Source: Galeruca laticollis
Lineage: Eukaryota; Arthropoda; Insecta; Coleoptera; Chrysomelidae
DNA: 64,000 nt
NCBI GenBank assembly: GCA_963921935.1
Contig: OY998178.1
Coordinates: 196,510,862-196,574,861 of the forward strand
Reading direction: 5' to 3'
The notes beneath the pieces are model-generated. The model saw only the letters and a list, made by a program, of their open reading frames with translations. It did no database searches and was not told the DNA's origin. Position 1 is the stretch's first letter; each line of letters starts with the position of its first letter. Positions 13,002 through 25,000 of the stretch are shown piece after piece. The position numbers and the translations under genes were made by a program.

Positions 13002-13439
13002 CCCCTCTACTCGGAGAAAAAAAGGAATTGGAAGAATTACTTTTTGTGTAAACCTGAACAGCCTACAAAGAAAAGTAGTCAAAACAACAGGAATGTGGTG
13101 ACCAGATAAAAGAAGATGTAGTAGTGCTTACAAATTCAAGAAAACAAACGAGAAACGAAAAGAAGATAAGAAAATAAGAAGAAGAAAGGAACATATTCAA
13201 TGAAAGTCCAAGAATTGTTGCTTTCTAATTCAAGGCTTCAATTCATTTTGAAAACTAACAGTAGTAAAAATATATATTTTGTACTTATGCCTATTATCAA
13301 TAACAATAATTGCAAGTTAAACGCAATTATGCTCAAAAAAAATTTATGCAAAATGCAATTATAATAGAAGCTCATTCCTATTAACAAAAATTAATCAAAA
13401 ATTAAACGTACAGTTATTGGTACCGTACTGAGATTCAAA
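13002..13439. other. Internal remnant of the gypsy element, no ORF
   Basis: Purine-rich, AT-rich sequence between the polypurine tract and a minisatellite. No coding motif was seen. Confidence 0.4.
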
Positions 13440-13730
13440 AATAACCAAAACATTAAATAAATGGGTGGCCTCTACCAAAATATGAGACGCTAAACGCCCA
13501 AAAAATTATAGGAGTAACCTCCACCTAGAATATGAAATGCTAAACGCTTCAGCAAAATATTCAAGCAAAAATTAGAGAGGTAGCCTCAACCAACATATGA
13601 GACGCTGAATGCCCAAAAAATTAGAGGAATCTCACTTAGAATATGGAATGCTAAACGCTTTAGCAAAATATTCAAAAAAATTAGAAAGGTAGCCTCTAAT
13701 AAAATATGAAATGCTAACATCTCAACGATA
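13440..13730. repeat. Minisatellite next to the gypsy LTR
   Basis: Five or so alternating imperfect copies of a unit of about 55-60 bp containing 'AATATGAGACGCTAAACGC' or 'AATATGAAATGCTAAACGC', separated by 'CAAAAAATTAGAG'. Tandem repeats between pol and the 3' LTR occur in some insect gypsy elements, and I read this one that way. Confidence 0.7.
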
Positions 13731-15678
13731 TAACTATATTCTTCGTCTAGAAAAAATAATCACTAAATGTGATAAAGGGTGGTTAAGATCTCAAGTACAC
13801 TAAACACAAAAGAAAAAACTAAAACATACAAAAAGAAATAAGGAAGCAGTATTGGGTGAGCAAGAACCAACTCAGGGTCATAGATGAATGAGAGCATCGA
13901 TGATGCAGGAAAAACCTTGCGAGAGATGTTAATCGCGTCGTGGTTATTCTTCCCCACAATCAACTTCGCATCTCTACAACTATCGAAGTGTAGGCATGAT
14001 CGTCCAACAATTACATTCCTGACAACTGGAAACAAAATGAAAAGAGAAAGGAAAAATAAAAAAATGAAAAACGAAGAAATTTTTGAGCAAGCTCGGGTAA
14101 TTAACAAACTCAGGGTTATGTAGAAACTAAAATGAAAATTTCCTAAGAAAATTCCTAAGAGAAAAATTGACTGGATCTCTAGATTTATAACACCGTGATG
14201 CAATGCCCATGTGACACATCCTTCCAGTGCGATAACATGACAAGTCATCAAACCACCCTTTCGGAAAAACGGCGTCCCGTAGGTACGATACGTTATGGAA
14301 TGATGGCACACCATGACTAACCTCTGAAATTCAGTTTTCCACTTGAAGATGACACAAGACTAGCATCACGCCTGTCACAGAACTAGTCCTTATCAAAAAA
14401 ACAAAATCACGGAAATCTTTTTTAACAGGGATGCAAAAACCTCCAAAAATTCCGTCATGGGAATGCTATTGCGAGATATTGTTTGAAAAAAGACACGGTA
14501 AGAGACAGAAATCTACTAAAAAAATTTTTTTACGTGACCAAAAATATCTGTTTGTATTTAAAATACATTATATAACTATACGGAAAAATAAAAAGAAAAA
14601 AACAAGGGATGGCCTTTCCCCCCTTTCTTACTGTCGGAATGTTTGGAGAGAAGAAACCTACCTAGACAGAACTAATTGCTAAAAATTAAGCGATAAAACA
14701 CATAGAATACTCTAAAACCAAAATAGAAAGTTTTATAGAACTTAAATTGGAAACACTTTCGCCATGAAAGTACGAAATTATAAACTATGGTATTGCAAAC
14801 CAGATAGAAAGTTTTCCAAAAAATAGTTTTGTCAACAACGGAAAGAGAAAACAAAAGTATTCCGCAAAAAAATACTATCATTATGTATCAGTACACCAAA
14901 ATAATCCATAAATTGTTATGTAACAAAAAGAACGTGTTTCACTCGTATCAACATACAGGGACGATAAAAATCAAGCGTATACTGAGAACAAAAACGCTAC
15001 CAAGCAAAAATATAATTTCCCAGTACACACAACAAAATAGATAGGGGACTACTCAGAATTAACTGACTTCAAAATTTGCCTAAAGCAAGAAATTTCAGAA
15101 AATATTTCAGTATAAAAGTTGTTCCAAACTACACTGATTTCAGAAGGTGCATAACGCAAGAAAATCGCAGAAAATTTGGAACATTTACAGGAGAAATTTT
15201 TGGCGCTTCTTGTAAAAACCCAAAAACAAAAAAGAGATACGATAAAAAAACACAAACATCAAATTTATTATACACAACATAATAGCAAGGATCCAAAATA
15301 ATGTACTCTAGATACAACATCAAGAGACAACATAAGGCATATGAAAAATAAAGATATTAGTGCTTATGCAAAACGGTAAAGATAAATACAAAAGATAGTG
15401 TATAGAGGTACACTGACATATACGATAGTAGAAAAGCAAATTCTACTAAATAAAGACACAAAATGCCTTTGTGACCTAACACAATTGTTGACAACAATGA
15501 GTACAAAATGCTTAAGGAATAATTTGATATTTAATCAAAATTAAGACAACAAGAATAGTCACGTCAAGAAATTTCAATCCAAAAACTTAATATAGAAAAA
15601 CGGGATAAATCACCAAACTAATCAGAATCACTTTCTGATCTGATTCGCAAATTATAATCTTGGCTAGATAAATTCCTA
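13731..15678. other. Gypsy internal debris, no supportable gene
   Basis: Overlapping ORFs occur on both strands (for example 14314-13763 minus, 13884-14123 plus) with low-complexity hydrophobic or basic composition and no domain motif. The stretch lies between the integrase C-terminal remnant and the 3' LTR, where an env-like gene or a long untranslated region would sit in a complete element. Confidence 0.45.
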
Positions 15679-15834
15679 TCAACAGAATGTTGATCGAAAA
15701 TCTCTCTTTCGTAAATTGTAATGTTTTGCATTTTTCTCATATGCATTTCTTAACTTTATACGAACCTCAACAAAAAGTGTTTGAACAAAATAATTGATGA
15801 AAATAGTAACATGTCTCGGCGACATGTTACACAG
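15679..15834 (-). pseudogene. Gypsy remnant: LTR tip joined to integrase C-terminus
   Basis: On the minus strand, 15834-15789 repeats the first ~46 bases of the LTR at 13001 (TGTAACATGTCGC...). It then abruptly reads 'LRNAYEKNAKHYNLRKRDF', the characteristic end of gypsy integrases just before the GPY/chromodomain region. LTR and integrase are normally kilobases apart, so a large internal deletion has fused them. Confidence 0.65.
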
Positions 15835-17159
15835 TATATAGTCCGCGTCTTCAACTTCGTCTAGTAGATCATACAGATCATCAGAAGACAATTTATTCAG
15901 ATTCAGTGCGTTAATCGGTCGTTTGGAACCCATATCCACAACAAAATGGTGACAGTGTAATTCCAGATGCCCAGCTGCACAGTGGTTTAGAAGCGAGACT
16001 TCACAAACTCTTTGATAATTGCGACATTCCGACATAATTGTATTTGGCATATACCAAACACTCACGTGATATGCAAATAAGTAAGAGTATGTAGTAATAT
16101 TGATGGAATAAACGTACCTTGGTATCTGTTCAATATTAAACTTCACTTATAGAATAACCTCACTTCTCGAGCAATAATTACCTGTCATTCACGTCTGGTT
16201 GATAACTGAGCCGCGCGAACCCTGCCAGATGAAGCTCACAAGGGCAAGGGGGAATGGGCGGTCCCAATCTGTACAACTTCATGAAAACATTTTCGTAAGT
16301 GGTTCATTTTGTGGCACCATGTACAACAATCAGTAGGATTTTGGTGGTTCAAATCTCAATCCCGCATGCAGAGAAAAGTTGATCCCCACAATCTGTAACG
16401 TCAATTCTGTAATAGCTACCTTTCCCAATCTCCTCGAATTTTCAGCTAGTAGGTAATTTTTGTACAAATCCAAACAGTTCTTTTCCAGTGAACTCATTGA
16501 TATGTTGATAAATTTCCATATTTTAATTCAATTTTTCCACTTGTCTAAAAGTTCATTGATTTCTTCCAACTACATCATTCTGTATTGCAAGAAACGAAGG
16601 AATTAGACATCTCACTGCTCAAATCATTTGTCTATAGACAAAAATAAGTGCGTTATATGTTGCGTTGTATTCGATTGTTAGAAATTGTCTATCTATATAT
16701 CTATCCATTAATGACTATCCTGTCTCTTTGCTAACAGCCTTTTATTCTTTCATATTTAGAGTCCAAGAATTGACCGATAAATTCTGTCAAACTCTATATA
16801 TCACATTGAAACTATAAAATGTTCCGCAGTAATTTCCAATTTCACAATCTTATTGAATAACTGATTGAAAGAAAGGTGATTATAAAGTAATTTTCAGTGA
16901 ACTACTTCTCGCGAACTCTTTCATTATCGGTGAGTAGTTTGCGAACTACTAATCGATTTGCCTCTGTTTAATCACATCTAGAATTCGTTGTAGTGTCGGA
17001 GGAACAGCGGGGTAGATAGCAGGTGATTTACATAGAATTGTTTATTAAAATGTGTTGTAAAGAAATTTGTTCTTACAGCACAAGAAATTCATTGCATCAT
17101 TTAATGTTCAAAATATATTCCAATAACAAGTATACGGGTACTGAAAATAGTTATTTATT
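15835..17159. other. No recognisable gene; one short ORF of unknown origin
   Basis: A minus-strand ORF (16146 into the gypsy remnant) reads 'NLNKLSSDDLYDLLDEVEDADYI', acidic and protein-like, resembling the N-terminal region of some transposase-like proteins, but I cannot name it. The gypsy LTR tip interrupts it. 16.2-17.1 kb shows nothing else. Confidence 0.4.
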
Positions 17160-17990
17160 TGCCGCACTTTTATTTTTCCGCCCAACCTATCTAATATGCG
17201 AGTAAAGTGTTGGTTTACCCCAAAAAAAGTTGGAGTTTTGAAATTTTTTTTGAGTTATTTTCACGTTTCCCATCAACGACAACATGAAAAAGCGGTTTTT
17301 AGAAAAAAAATCCTGTGCGTATGCCGTCGTCGTCGTTGTCGTCGGCCACTTTTTCTTACAGGCCTTGTTAGCACGATACAGCCTCCGGAGTGCAATGAGT
17401 CATTAATTTTATGATTGAATATTCTTAATGACATCTCACAGATGAACCTTATTGATTTTAAGCTCACCAGAGCCAATACAACTGGTGCTACAGTACTTTA
17501 AGTACGATATTTTTGTCAGTTTTATAGTAGTTTCAGTTTGTTAGCCCGATACAGCCTCCGGAGTATATAGAAGTAACCAATTTTAGCATTGGGTATTATT
17601 CAGGGCGTCTCAAAGATGAATCTTATTAATATTCAGCTCAATAAAGCCAGTACAAAACGGGTGCTATAGTACTTGAAATACCAAATTTTCGTCATTTTTG
17701 GAGAATTTTCAGTTTGTTAGCACGAGACAGCGTCCAGAGAGTATACAATTGATAAATTTTATGATTGAATATTGTTCAAGGTGTCTCACAGATGTACCCT
17801 ATTGATTTTCAGTTGACTAGAGCGATTACAGCGGGTCCTATAAATCCGGATATACTGAATTTTTGGTTATTTTTGGAGAAATTTCGGTTTGTTAGCACGA
17901 TACATCCCCCGAATTGTATACAAGTAACAATTTTATGATATAATATTGTTCAGGGCCACAAATGCGGAAAAGTTAGTTTTAATCTTTAAA
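17160..17990. repeat. Non-autonomous tandem-repeat family, copy 1
   Basis: The copy starts with 'TTTTTCCGCCCAAC', then a short (CGT/GTC)n microsatellite (about 17325-17345), then about four imperfect units of ~175 bp. Each unit contains 'TTAGCACGATACAGCCTCCGG'-type boxes (near 17370, 17540, 17720, 17895) and 'CTTATTGATTTTCAGCTCACC'-type boxes. It ends with 'AAAGTTAGTTTTAATCTTTA'. A second copy with the same layout lies at 51120-52615. No coding capacity. The microsatellite-plus-central-tandem-repeat layout resembles non-autonomous Helitron/DINE-like elements, but I could not confirm the ends. Confidence 0.7.
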
Positions 17991-18421
17991 ACCGTTTATT
18001 TTAACAAACTTTCACTATTTGAAGTTAATATACAACGATTCCTGAAATTGAGAAAAAAATTAATCCTACTTCGTTTTCTCATGACAATTCCACTATAGCT
18101 ATTAATCGATAATAACTAGTAACTAATTTGTCCATACAACAAGAAATTGTGGTGGAAGTATCTGAAATGGTGTAATTATATTAATTGGTGTAAGGACCTG
18201 ATATGGCGGACGAGCAAGATGCATCCGCCATTTAATATATTTAAACCTAGAGAAATCACAACCAATAGTGATGTGGACAGTTGGTACAAATTCATGTGAA
18301 GTTATATTTTTCACACTAAAGATAGTTTATAAAAACCTAAAATTACATTTTTAAAACCTAATTTTTCGTCTTAAATTAATTTAATTTGCGTTATTTGTTA
18401 CCCATTTTCACGTGTCTGATA

Positions 18422-19700
18422 ACACCACTGAGAGCACGATGATCTCACTGCCCGACTTATTTCTCATAACCAAATTAAAAATATGAACTATTTTTTTTGA
18501 TAATTTGTTAGAACAACGATAATATCTTATGATTTTTATCACAATGGAGACTGGATATATCAAAATAAATAGTAGTAGGTAATACACGTATGTTCTGTGA
18601 CACTTTATCGGATGAACAGGCGGATGGCCTATGGGTGGTTACCGATAGGAAGAAGTTTCCAGAGGGTTTACAAGAAGTAAAAGAAGTCTCTAGATGGTTA
18701 GCAAGTAATGACGGTAGCGTCTACGGGGGTTATGCAAAAAGTGTGTATGTTGTTACGTGTATAAGGTAGAGGGTGGTTTAGAAGAAGCGAAGGGGTTTTT
18801 AAGGGTAGCGTCTACGGGGATTACGCAAGTAAGGGTGTACGGGGGTTATGCAAAAAGTAAATAAGTGTGTATGTTGTTACGTGTATAAGGTAGAGGGTGG
18901 TTTAGAAGAAGCGAAGGTGTTTTTAAGGGTAGCGTCTACGGGGGTTATGCAAAAAGTTTTTTGGGGGTTTGGCCTGGGCCAATTGCCAAAATTTTTGGGA
19001 TAATGACGGTAGCGGCTACGGGGGTTATGCAAAAAGTGTGTATGTTGTTACGTGTATAAGGTAGAGGGTGGTTTAGAAGAAGCGAAGGGGTTTTTAAGGG
19101 TAGCGTCTACGGGGATTACACAAGTAAGGGTGTATACAAGAACGGGGGTTATGCAAAAAGTGTGTTTATTTTTACGTGTATAAGGTAGAGGGTGATTTAG
19201 AAGAAGCGAAGAGGCTTTTAAGGGTAGCGTCTACGGGGGAGGGGAGCGTCTACGGGGATTACGTAAATAAGGGTGTATACAAGAACGGGGGTTATGCAAA
19301 AAGTAAATAAGTGTGTATGTTTTTACGTGTATAAGGTAGAGGGTGATTTAGAAGAAGCGAAGAGGCTTTTAAGGGTAGCGTCTACGGGGGGTTGCGTAAA
19401 AAGTAAATAAGGATGTATACAAGAAGTAATTAGAAGAAAGAAAATATATGGAGGATTGTGTGTGTGTAAGAGATGAGGGGTAGTGCGTACGAGGGGGAGG
19501 GGCTATGCAGTTAAGGGTTCTATATTTTGAAATTCTCAAAGGAATGTTATTAGATTGATAACCAACATTTTTTTTTTAAAACCGATATGTGTGTGAATTC
19601 ATATCATTTTATAGAAGGTTTTTTATATTGTAATAAATGAAATCTCGCATTATTATGAATACATCTAAGACAAACAAACAGATTACAGCAACCACATTAG
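18422..19700. repeat. Extra tandem copy of the Polinton left TIR and its flank
   Basis: This 1279-bp block is repeated immediately downstream at 19701-20979 with only two substitutions that I can see (near 19288 and 19578). Each block holds ~150 bp of flanking DNA ending in AATAGT followed by ~1127 bp of the Polinton TIR. It is either a very recent tandem duplication or an assembly artefact. Confidence 0.9.
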
Positions 19701-19846
19701 ACACCACTGAGAGCACGATGATCTCACTGCCCGACTTATTTCTCATAACCAAATTAAAAATATGAACTATTTTTTTTGATAATTTGTTAGAACAACGATA
19801 ATATCTTATGATTTTTATCACAATGGAGACTGGATATATCAAAATA

Positions 19847-19852
19847 AATAGT
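19847..19852. repeat. Left target-site duplication AATAGT
   Basis: Six bases directly before the left TIR. Identical to 36374-36379 after the right TIR. Six-base duplications are typical of Polinton/Maverick integration. Confidence 0.9.
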
Positions 19853-21260
19853 AGTAGGTAATACACGTATGTTCTGTGACACTTTATCGGATGAACAGGC
19901 GGATGGCCTATGGGTGGTTACCGATAGGAAGAAGTTTCCAGAGGGTTTACAAGAAGTAAAAGAAGTCTCTAGATGGTTAGCAAGTAATGACGGTAGCGTC
20001 TACGGGGGTTATGCAAAAAGTGTGTATGTTGTTACGTGTATAAGGTAGAGGGTGGTTTAGAAGAAGCGAAGGGGTTTTTAAGGGTAGCGTCTACGGGGAT
20101 TACGCAAGTAAGGGTGTACGGGGGTTATGCAAAAAGTAAATAAGTGTGTATGTTGTTACGTGTATAAGGTAGAGGGTGGTTTAGAAGAAGCGAAGGTGTT
20201 TTTAAGGGTAGCGTCTACGGGGGTTATGCAAAAAGTTTTTTGGGGGTTTGGCCTGGGCCAATTGCCAAAATTTTTGGGATAATGACGGTAGCGGCTACGG
20301 GGGTTATGCAAAAAGTGTGTATGTTGTTACGTGTATAAGGTAGAGGGTGGTTTAGAAGAAGCGAAGGGGTTTTTAAGGGTAGCGTCTACGGGGATTACAC
20401 AAGTAAGGGTGTATACAAGAACGGGGGTTATGCAAAAAGTGTGTTTATTTTTACGTGTATAAGGTAGAGGGTGATTTAGAAGAAGCGAAGAGGCTTTTAA
20501 GGGTAGCGTCTACGGGGGAGGGGAGCGTCTACGGGGATTACGTAAATAAGGGTGTATACAAGAACGGAGGTTATGCAAAAAGTAAATAAGTGTGTATGTT
20601 TTTACGTGTATAAGGTAGAGGGTGATTTAGAAGAAGCGAAGAGGCTTTTAAGGGTAGCGTCTACGGGGGGTTGCGTAAAAAGTAAATAAGGATGTATACA
20701 AGAAGTAATTAGAAGAAAGAAAATATATGGAGGATTGTGTGTGTGTAAGAGATGAGGGGTAGTGCGTACGAGGGGGAGGGGCTATGCAGTTAAGGGTTCT
20801 ATATTTTGAAATTCTCAAAGGAATGTTATTAGATTGATAACCAACATTTTTTTTTTAAAACGGATATGTGTGTGAATTCATATCATTTTATAGAAGGTTT
20901 TTTATATTGTAATAAATGAAATCTCGCATTATTATGAATACATCTAAGACAAACAAACAGATTACAGCAACCACATTAGACGTTGCAACTTAGCAATAAG
21001 TGATGGGGATCTAACCATTGATACAATATTTTGAAATTCTCAAATGAATGTTATTAGATCGATAACCAACTTTTTTTAAAACGGATATGTGTGTGAATTC
21101 ATATCATTTTATAGAAGGTTTTTTATATTGTAATAAATGAAATCTCGCATTATATTAAATTCGCTTAGTGGGTAATATTTGCAAACACGTGCAAACCAAA
21201 TCATTTATTCAGACAATAGCGAACTTGTTTCAAAATATGATAAGATTGGAATGTCATGAT
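19853..21260. repeat. Polinton left terminal inverted repeat
   Basis: Matches the reverse complement of 34964-36373 almost completely. The outer ~850 bp is a G-rich minisatellite of variable 80-125-bp units ('GGTAGCGTCTACGGGG', 'GTTATGCAAAAAGT', 'GTGTATAAGGTAGAGGGTG'). The inner part holds two direct copies of a ~125-bp segment (about 20811-20938 and 21031-21156) separated by a short piece resembling the DNA polymerase gene's 5' end. Confidence 0.93.
20970..21028 (+). repeat. DNA-polymerase-derived fragment inside the TIR
   Basis: 'GTGATGGGGATCTAACCATT' and its surroundings match the polymerase coding sequence at 22148-22206 with about eight mismatches over ~58 bp. The same piece is in the right TIR at 35196-35254 (inverted). 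The fragment has a stop and is not coding here. Confidence 0.8.
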
Positions 21261-21438
21261 TTCTAGTTTATAATTGTTAGTAACAGATTAGATTGTACGA
21301 AATCGTAGAAAAATATAGTTTTCTGGAAATAGGATGATGATATCAAAAATAACTCATTGGACTTGTGCATCCCCTCTATAATAAAATATTCTTTTAAATA
21401 GTGCTCACAGTAAATACTAGACAATAGACTGTACTTAG

Positions 21439-21909
21439 GGTTCCAGTGAAAAGTTGTCGTTTAAGGTTCCACAATTCATAGTAAGTTTACTATTTTTTTT
21501 TTCATTCATCTTTAACTATTTTAAAAAACTTAATTGTTAAATTATTATTATTATTATTCTGTTATCTTTTCAAATAATTCTTTCTTACTTACAGATAAAT
21601 TTTTTAAATGAGATTAATACAATAAGCACTGCTTTTGCAGAAATAAAACCCGTTATAAAACTGAAAGATTTACCAAGTGATACACCACATAGAATAAACA
21701 GCGCAAAGGTGCACCAGGGGCAATTTGGAGTCCAAATACTTCTGGAGCTGGACGAAAATATAGTATTTCTCCCCAAAAGAGTGACGGATGCATTTGCGTC
21801 GCATGTAAATCAATTTACGCCGGGGAAGTTCAGCATTACATTCCTAGGACTTCAAACTTTCCAAAGGGTTTCCCCTAGGACCCTCTTCAAAATAGAGGAG
21901 AATGTATAA
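21439..21909 (+). CDS. Small spliced Polinton gene of unknown function
   Basis: A clear intron (21481-21594, GTAAGT...TTACAG, 114 bp) splits it. Exon 2 (21595-21909) encodes about 104 residues, including 'VQILLELDENIVFLPKRV' and 'FSITFLGLQTFQRVSP'. The pattern of beta-strand-like stretches reminds me of small OB-fold/ssDNA-binding-like proteins seen next to polymerase in arthropod Polintons, but that is inference. The frame runs back across the intron to a stop at 21436-21438 without an ATG, so either a further upstream exon exists or the start has been lost. Its place between the TIR and polymerase fits a replication accessory. Confidence 0.5.
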
Positions 21910-22011
21910 AAAACATAACAAAACAGTACATATTGAATTTCAACACCTTGAAAATAATCTGGACACAGGTGAACAGCTTCAGTTTTCAAAATCGTAAGTT
22001 TTTATAATTTT

Positions 22012-25000
22012 TTGAAAATGAATTCTGAGGAAATAGCTCTCCTGACTGATAATATTGTTAAAAAGTTTCAAGCAATTGAAAATATTTTATTTCAAAAAAA
22101 AAATTGTACTATTTATGATATAGAAAAATGGTCAAAACAAGCTAAATGCCACATTAGACTTTGCTACTCAGCAATACGTGATGGGGATCTAACCATTGGT
22201 ACATTACGTAAACTACAAACCAACTTGGGTCACTTAAAGCGGTTTAGAACAATAATTCAGAATCTAAGTAAATCTGGAAAGGGGCTTACTATTAATAATA
22301 AAAAAAGAAGTAATAGAGTAAAATGGGAAGATATTAATTCAATTTTTGAAAGTAGAGTTCGAACCGGGATTATTATAAATAAATCTCATAAAGATATCTT
22401 ACAGTTTTTTGATGATTCGTTGTTTCCTTTCAGCACTAGAATGAAAAACGCATTAAAAAAATGCAATATGTTGAAAGTAAATACTTGTTTTTGTGCAGAA
22501 TTTATTAGAAAATCAGGTGATACTGAAATTACAGAAAATAAATATTTTTCTACAAAAAATGAAATAATTGATAAGACAACTGACTTTAAAAAATGGTTTG
22601 CAGTTAATGTAAGAGATGTCATTTTAAGAAAACTTTCAGAATATTCTGAGGAAGGATCGGGGTGGGCCTTAAGTAAAATTATATCTCTGGAAATCAATAT
22701 GAATAAATACGAGGTGGCTAGTGGAATATCATCATATATTAAATTACCAGACATAATAGCTAAAAGAAAGGCGTGTATCAACGTTCAGAATGACGATAAT
22801 GCATGCTTTGCTTGGGCAATTGTTTCAGCTTTGTTCCCTTGCGTTATTAATAAAAATCCTACACGTACTTGTTCATATCCTCATTATAGCAAAGTTTTGA
22901 ACATAAACGGTCTTACATTTCCTGTACACCCAAATCAGATTACAACTTTCGAAAGAAATAATGTTAATATTTCGGTTAATGTTTTTGAATTGGAAATTTT
23001 CAGACCATCAAATTTTAGTGTTGTGCCAGTACGTTTAACAAAACAAAAAAGAGAAAAGCATGTCAATTTACTGATTATTCAAAATAAATATTTTCCTAAA
23101 AAGAATGATTGCGAACCAGAGTCAGATAATGATGATTATGATTTTAATGATGATATACAGTATCACTATATTTGGATAAAAGATTTGTCAAGACTTTTAT
23201 CCAAGCAACTCTCTAAAAATACTAGGAAAAAATATATATGTGATAGATGTTTGAATTATTTTGTTTCTCAAGAAAAATTGGATGACCATTTCAAATATTG
23301 TGAAAAAATTGATAATAATTGTAAAATTAAGTTTTCTAAAGATCCATATGTCAAGTTTAAAAATTTTGTATACAAAGAAAAAGTATCTTTTATTATTTAT
23401 GCAGATTTTGAATCACTACTTATTCCTTATATTGATGTAGATGCTAGAATAAAATCTCAAAAGGGATATGGTTCGCAGTCGGTAACGAGAAGTGCTAGGT
23501 ATCAAAAACATAAAGCTTATAGTGCTGGACTATATTTTAAATGTAATTTTAACGATAACTGGTCATTTTATGATAGTAATCGAAGTTCTGATTGTATGTT
23601 ATGGTTTGTAGATAAAATTGAAAATATTGCAAAATTTGTAATGTCAAAATTAAAAAATGTTAAACCAATGAATGTTGAAGTGAATTTAAAAGATGCTTCA
23701 GATAAATGTCATATTTGTGAGGAGATATTTAAGGAAGGTGATAAGATTGTTAGGGAACATTGTCACCTAACAGGTAATTTTCGAGGTTTTGCTCACAACC
23801 ACTGTAATCTTAATTATAAAAAATCATTTGTCATTCCAGTAGTTTTTCACAACCTAAGTGGTTATGATTCACATTTCATAATTAGAGATTTAGCTAACCG
23901 AAATTATGTTCAACTTTTACCTGTTAATAAAGAAAAATACATAAGTTTTACAATCTGGGATAATAATACAAATATTAGGTTTAGATTTATAGACTCTTTT
24001 AGATTTATGGGATGTTCATTAGATTCATTGGTATCAACATTAGAACCAGAAAATTTCATTCCACTTAGAAAAGAATTTTCTAATCTAAATACTGAACAAT
24101 TTAGTTTATTAACTAGAAAAGGTGTTTTCTTTTATGATTATTTAGATGATATAAAGCGATTAGATGAAACTGCATTACCTAGTAAAGAATATTTTTACAA
24201 CAAACTTAACGATGAACATATAAAAGATATTGACTATAGGCATGCAAAATTAGTTTGGTCAGCATTTAATATGAAAACCCTTGGTGATTACAGTGACTTG
24301 TATATGAAAACAGATATTTTACTTCTAGCGTCTGTTTTTGAAACATTTCGTGATACTTGCTGGAAAACATATGGTTTGGATCCTGATCATTATTATACAG
24401 TTCCTGGTTACACTTGGGATTGTATGCTCAAGTATACTCATTGTAAATTAGAGACAGTGCAAGATATTGATATGCTGCTATTTTTTGAAAGAGGTATAAG
24501 GGGTGGAATATCTCAGTGTTGTAATCGATACGGCGAAGCCAACAACAAGTATATGCCTACGTATAATGAAAACAAACCTGTGAAGTATCTTTTATATACA
24601 GATATCAATAATCTTTATGGTTGGGCTATGAGTCAGGAGCTTCCCTACGGAGGATTTGAATGGGTAGATCATAATATTGATATAACTCAAATTCCAGATG
24701 ATTCCCCTGAAGGGTACCTGCTCGAGGTTGATTTAGAGTATCCAAAAAATAAACACGATCTACACAAAGATCTGCCATTCTGTGCAGAACATATTTCACC
24801 ACCAAATTCTAAACAAAAGAAATTAATGACTACTCTGTATAATAAAAAAAATTATATTATACATTACAAAAATTTAAAGCAAGCTATAGCTCATGGATTA
24901 TTGCTTAAGAAAGTTCATAGGGTATTAAAATTTCAGCAAAGTTGTTGGTTGAAGCCTTATATAGAATTGAATACTTTGATGAGATCCCACGCAAAAAATA

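Noticed and set aside
13763..14314. 183-codon minus-strand ORF
   Set aside because: Hydrophobic, Phe/Leu/Ser-rich low-complexity with another ORF on the opposite strand and no motif; probably chance in gypsy debris.
18560..20800. CRISPR-like array in the G-rich repeats
   Set aside because: Units are variable-length (80-125 bp) minisatellite copies without regular unique spacers, inside Polinton TIRs of a eukaryotic genome.
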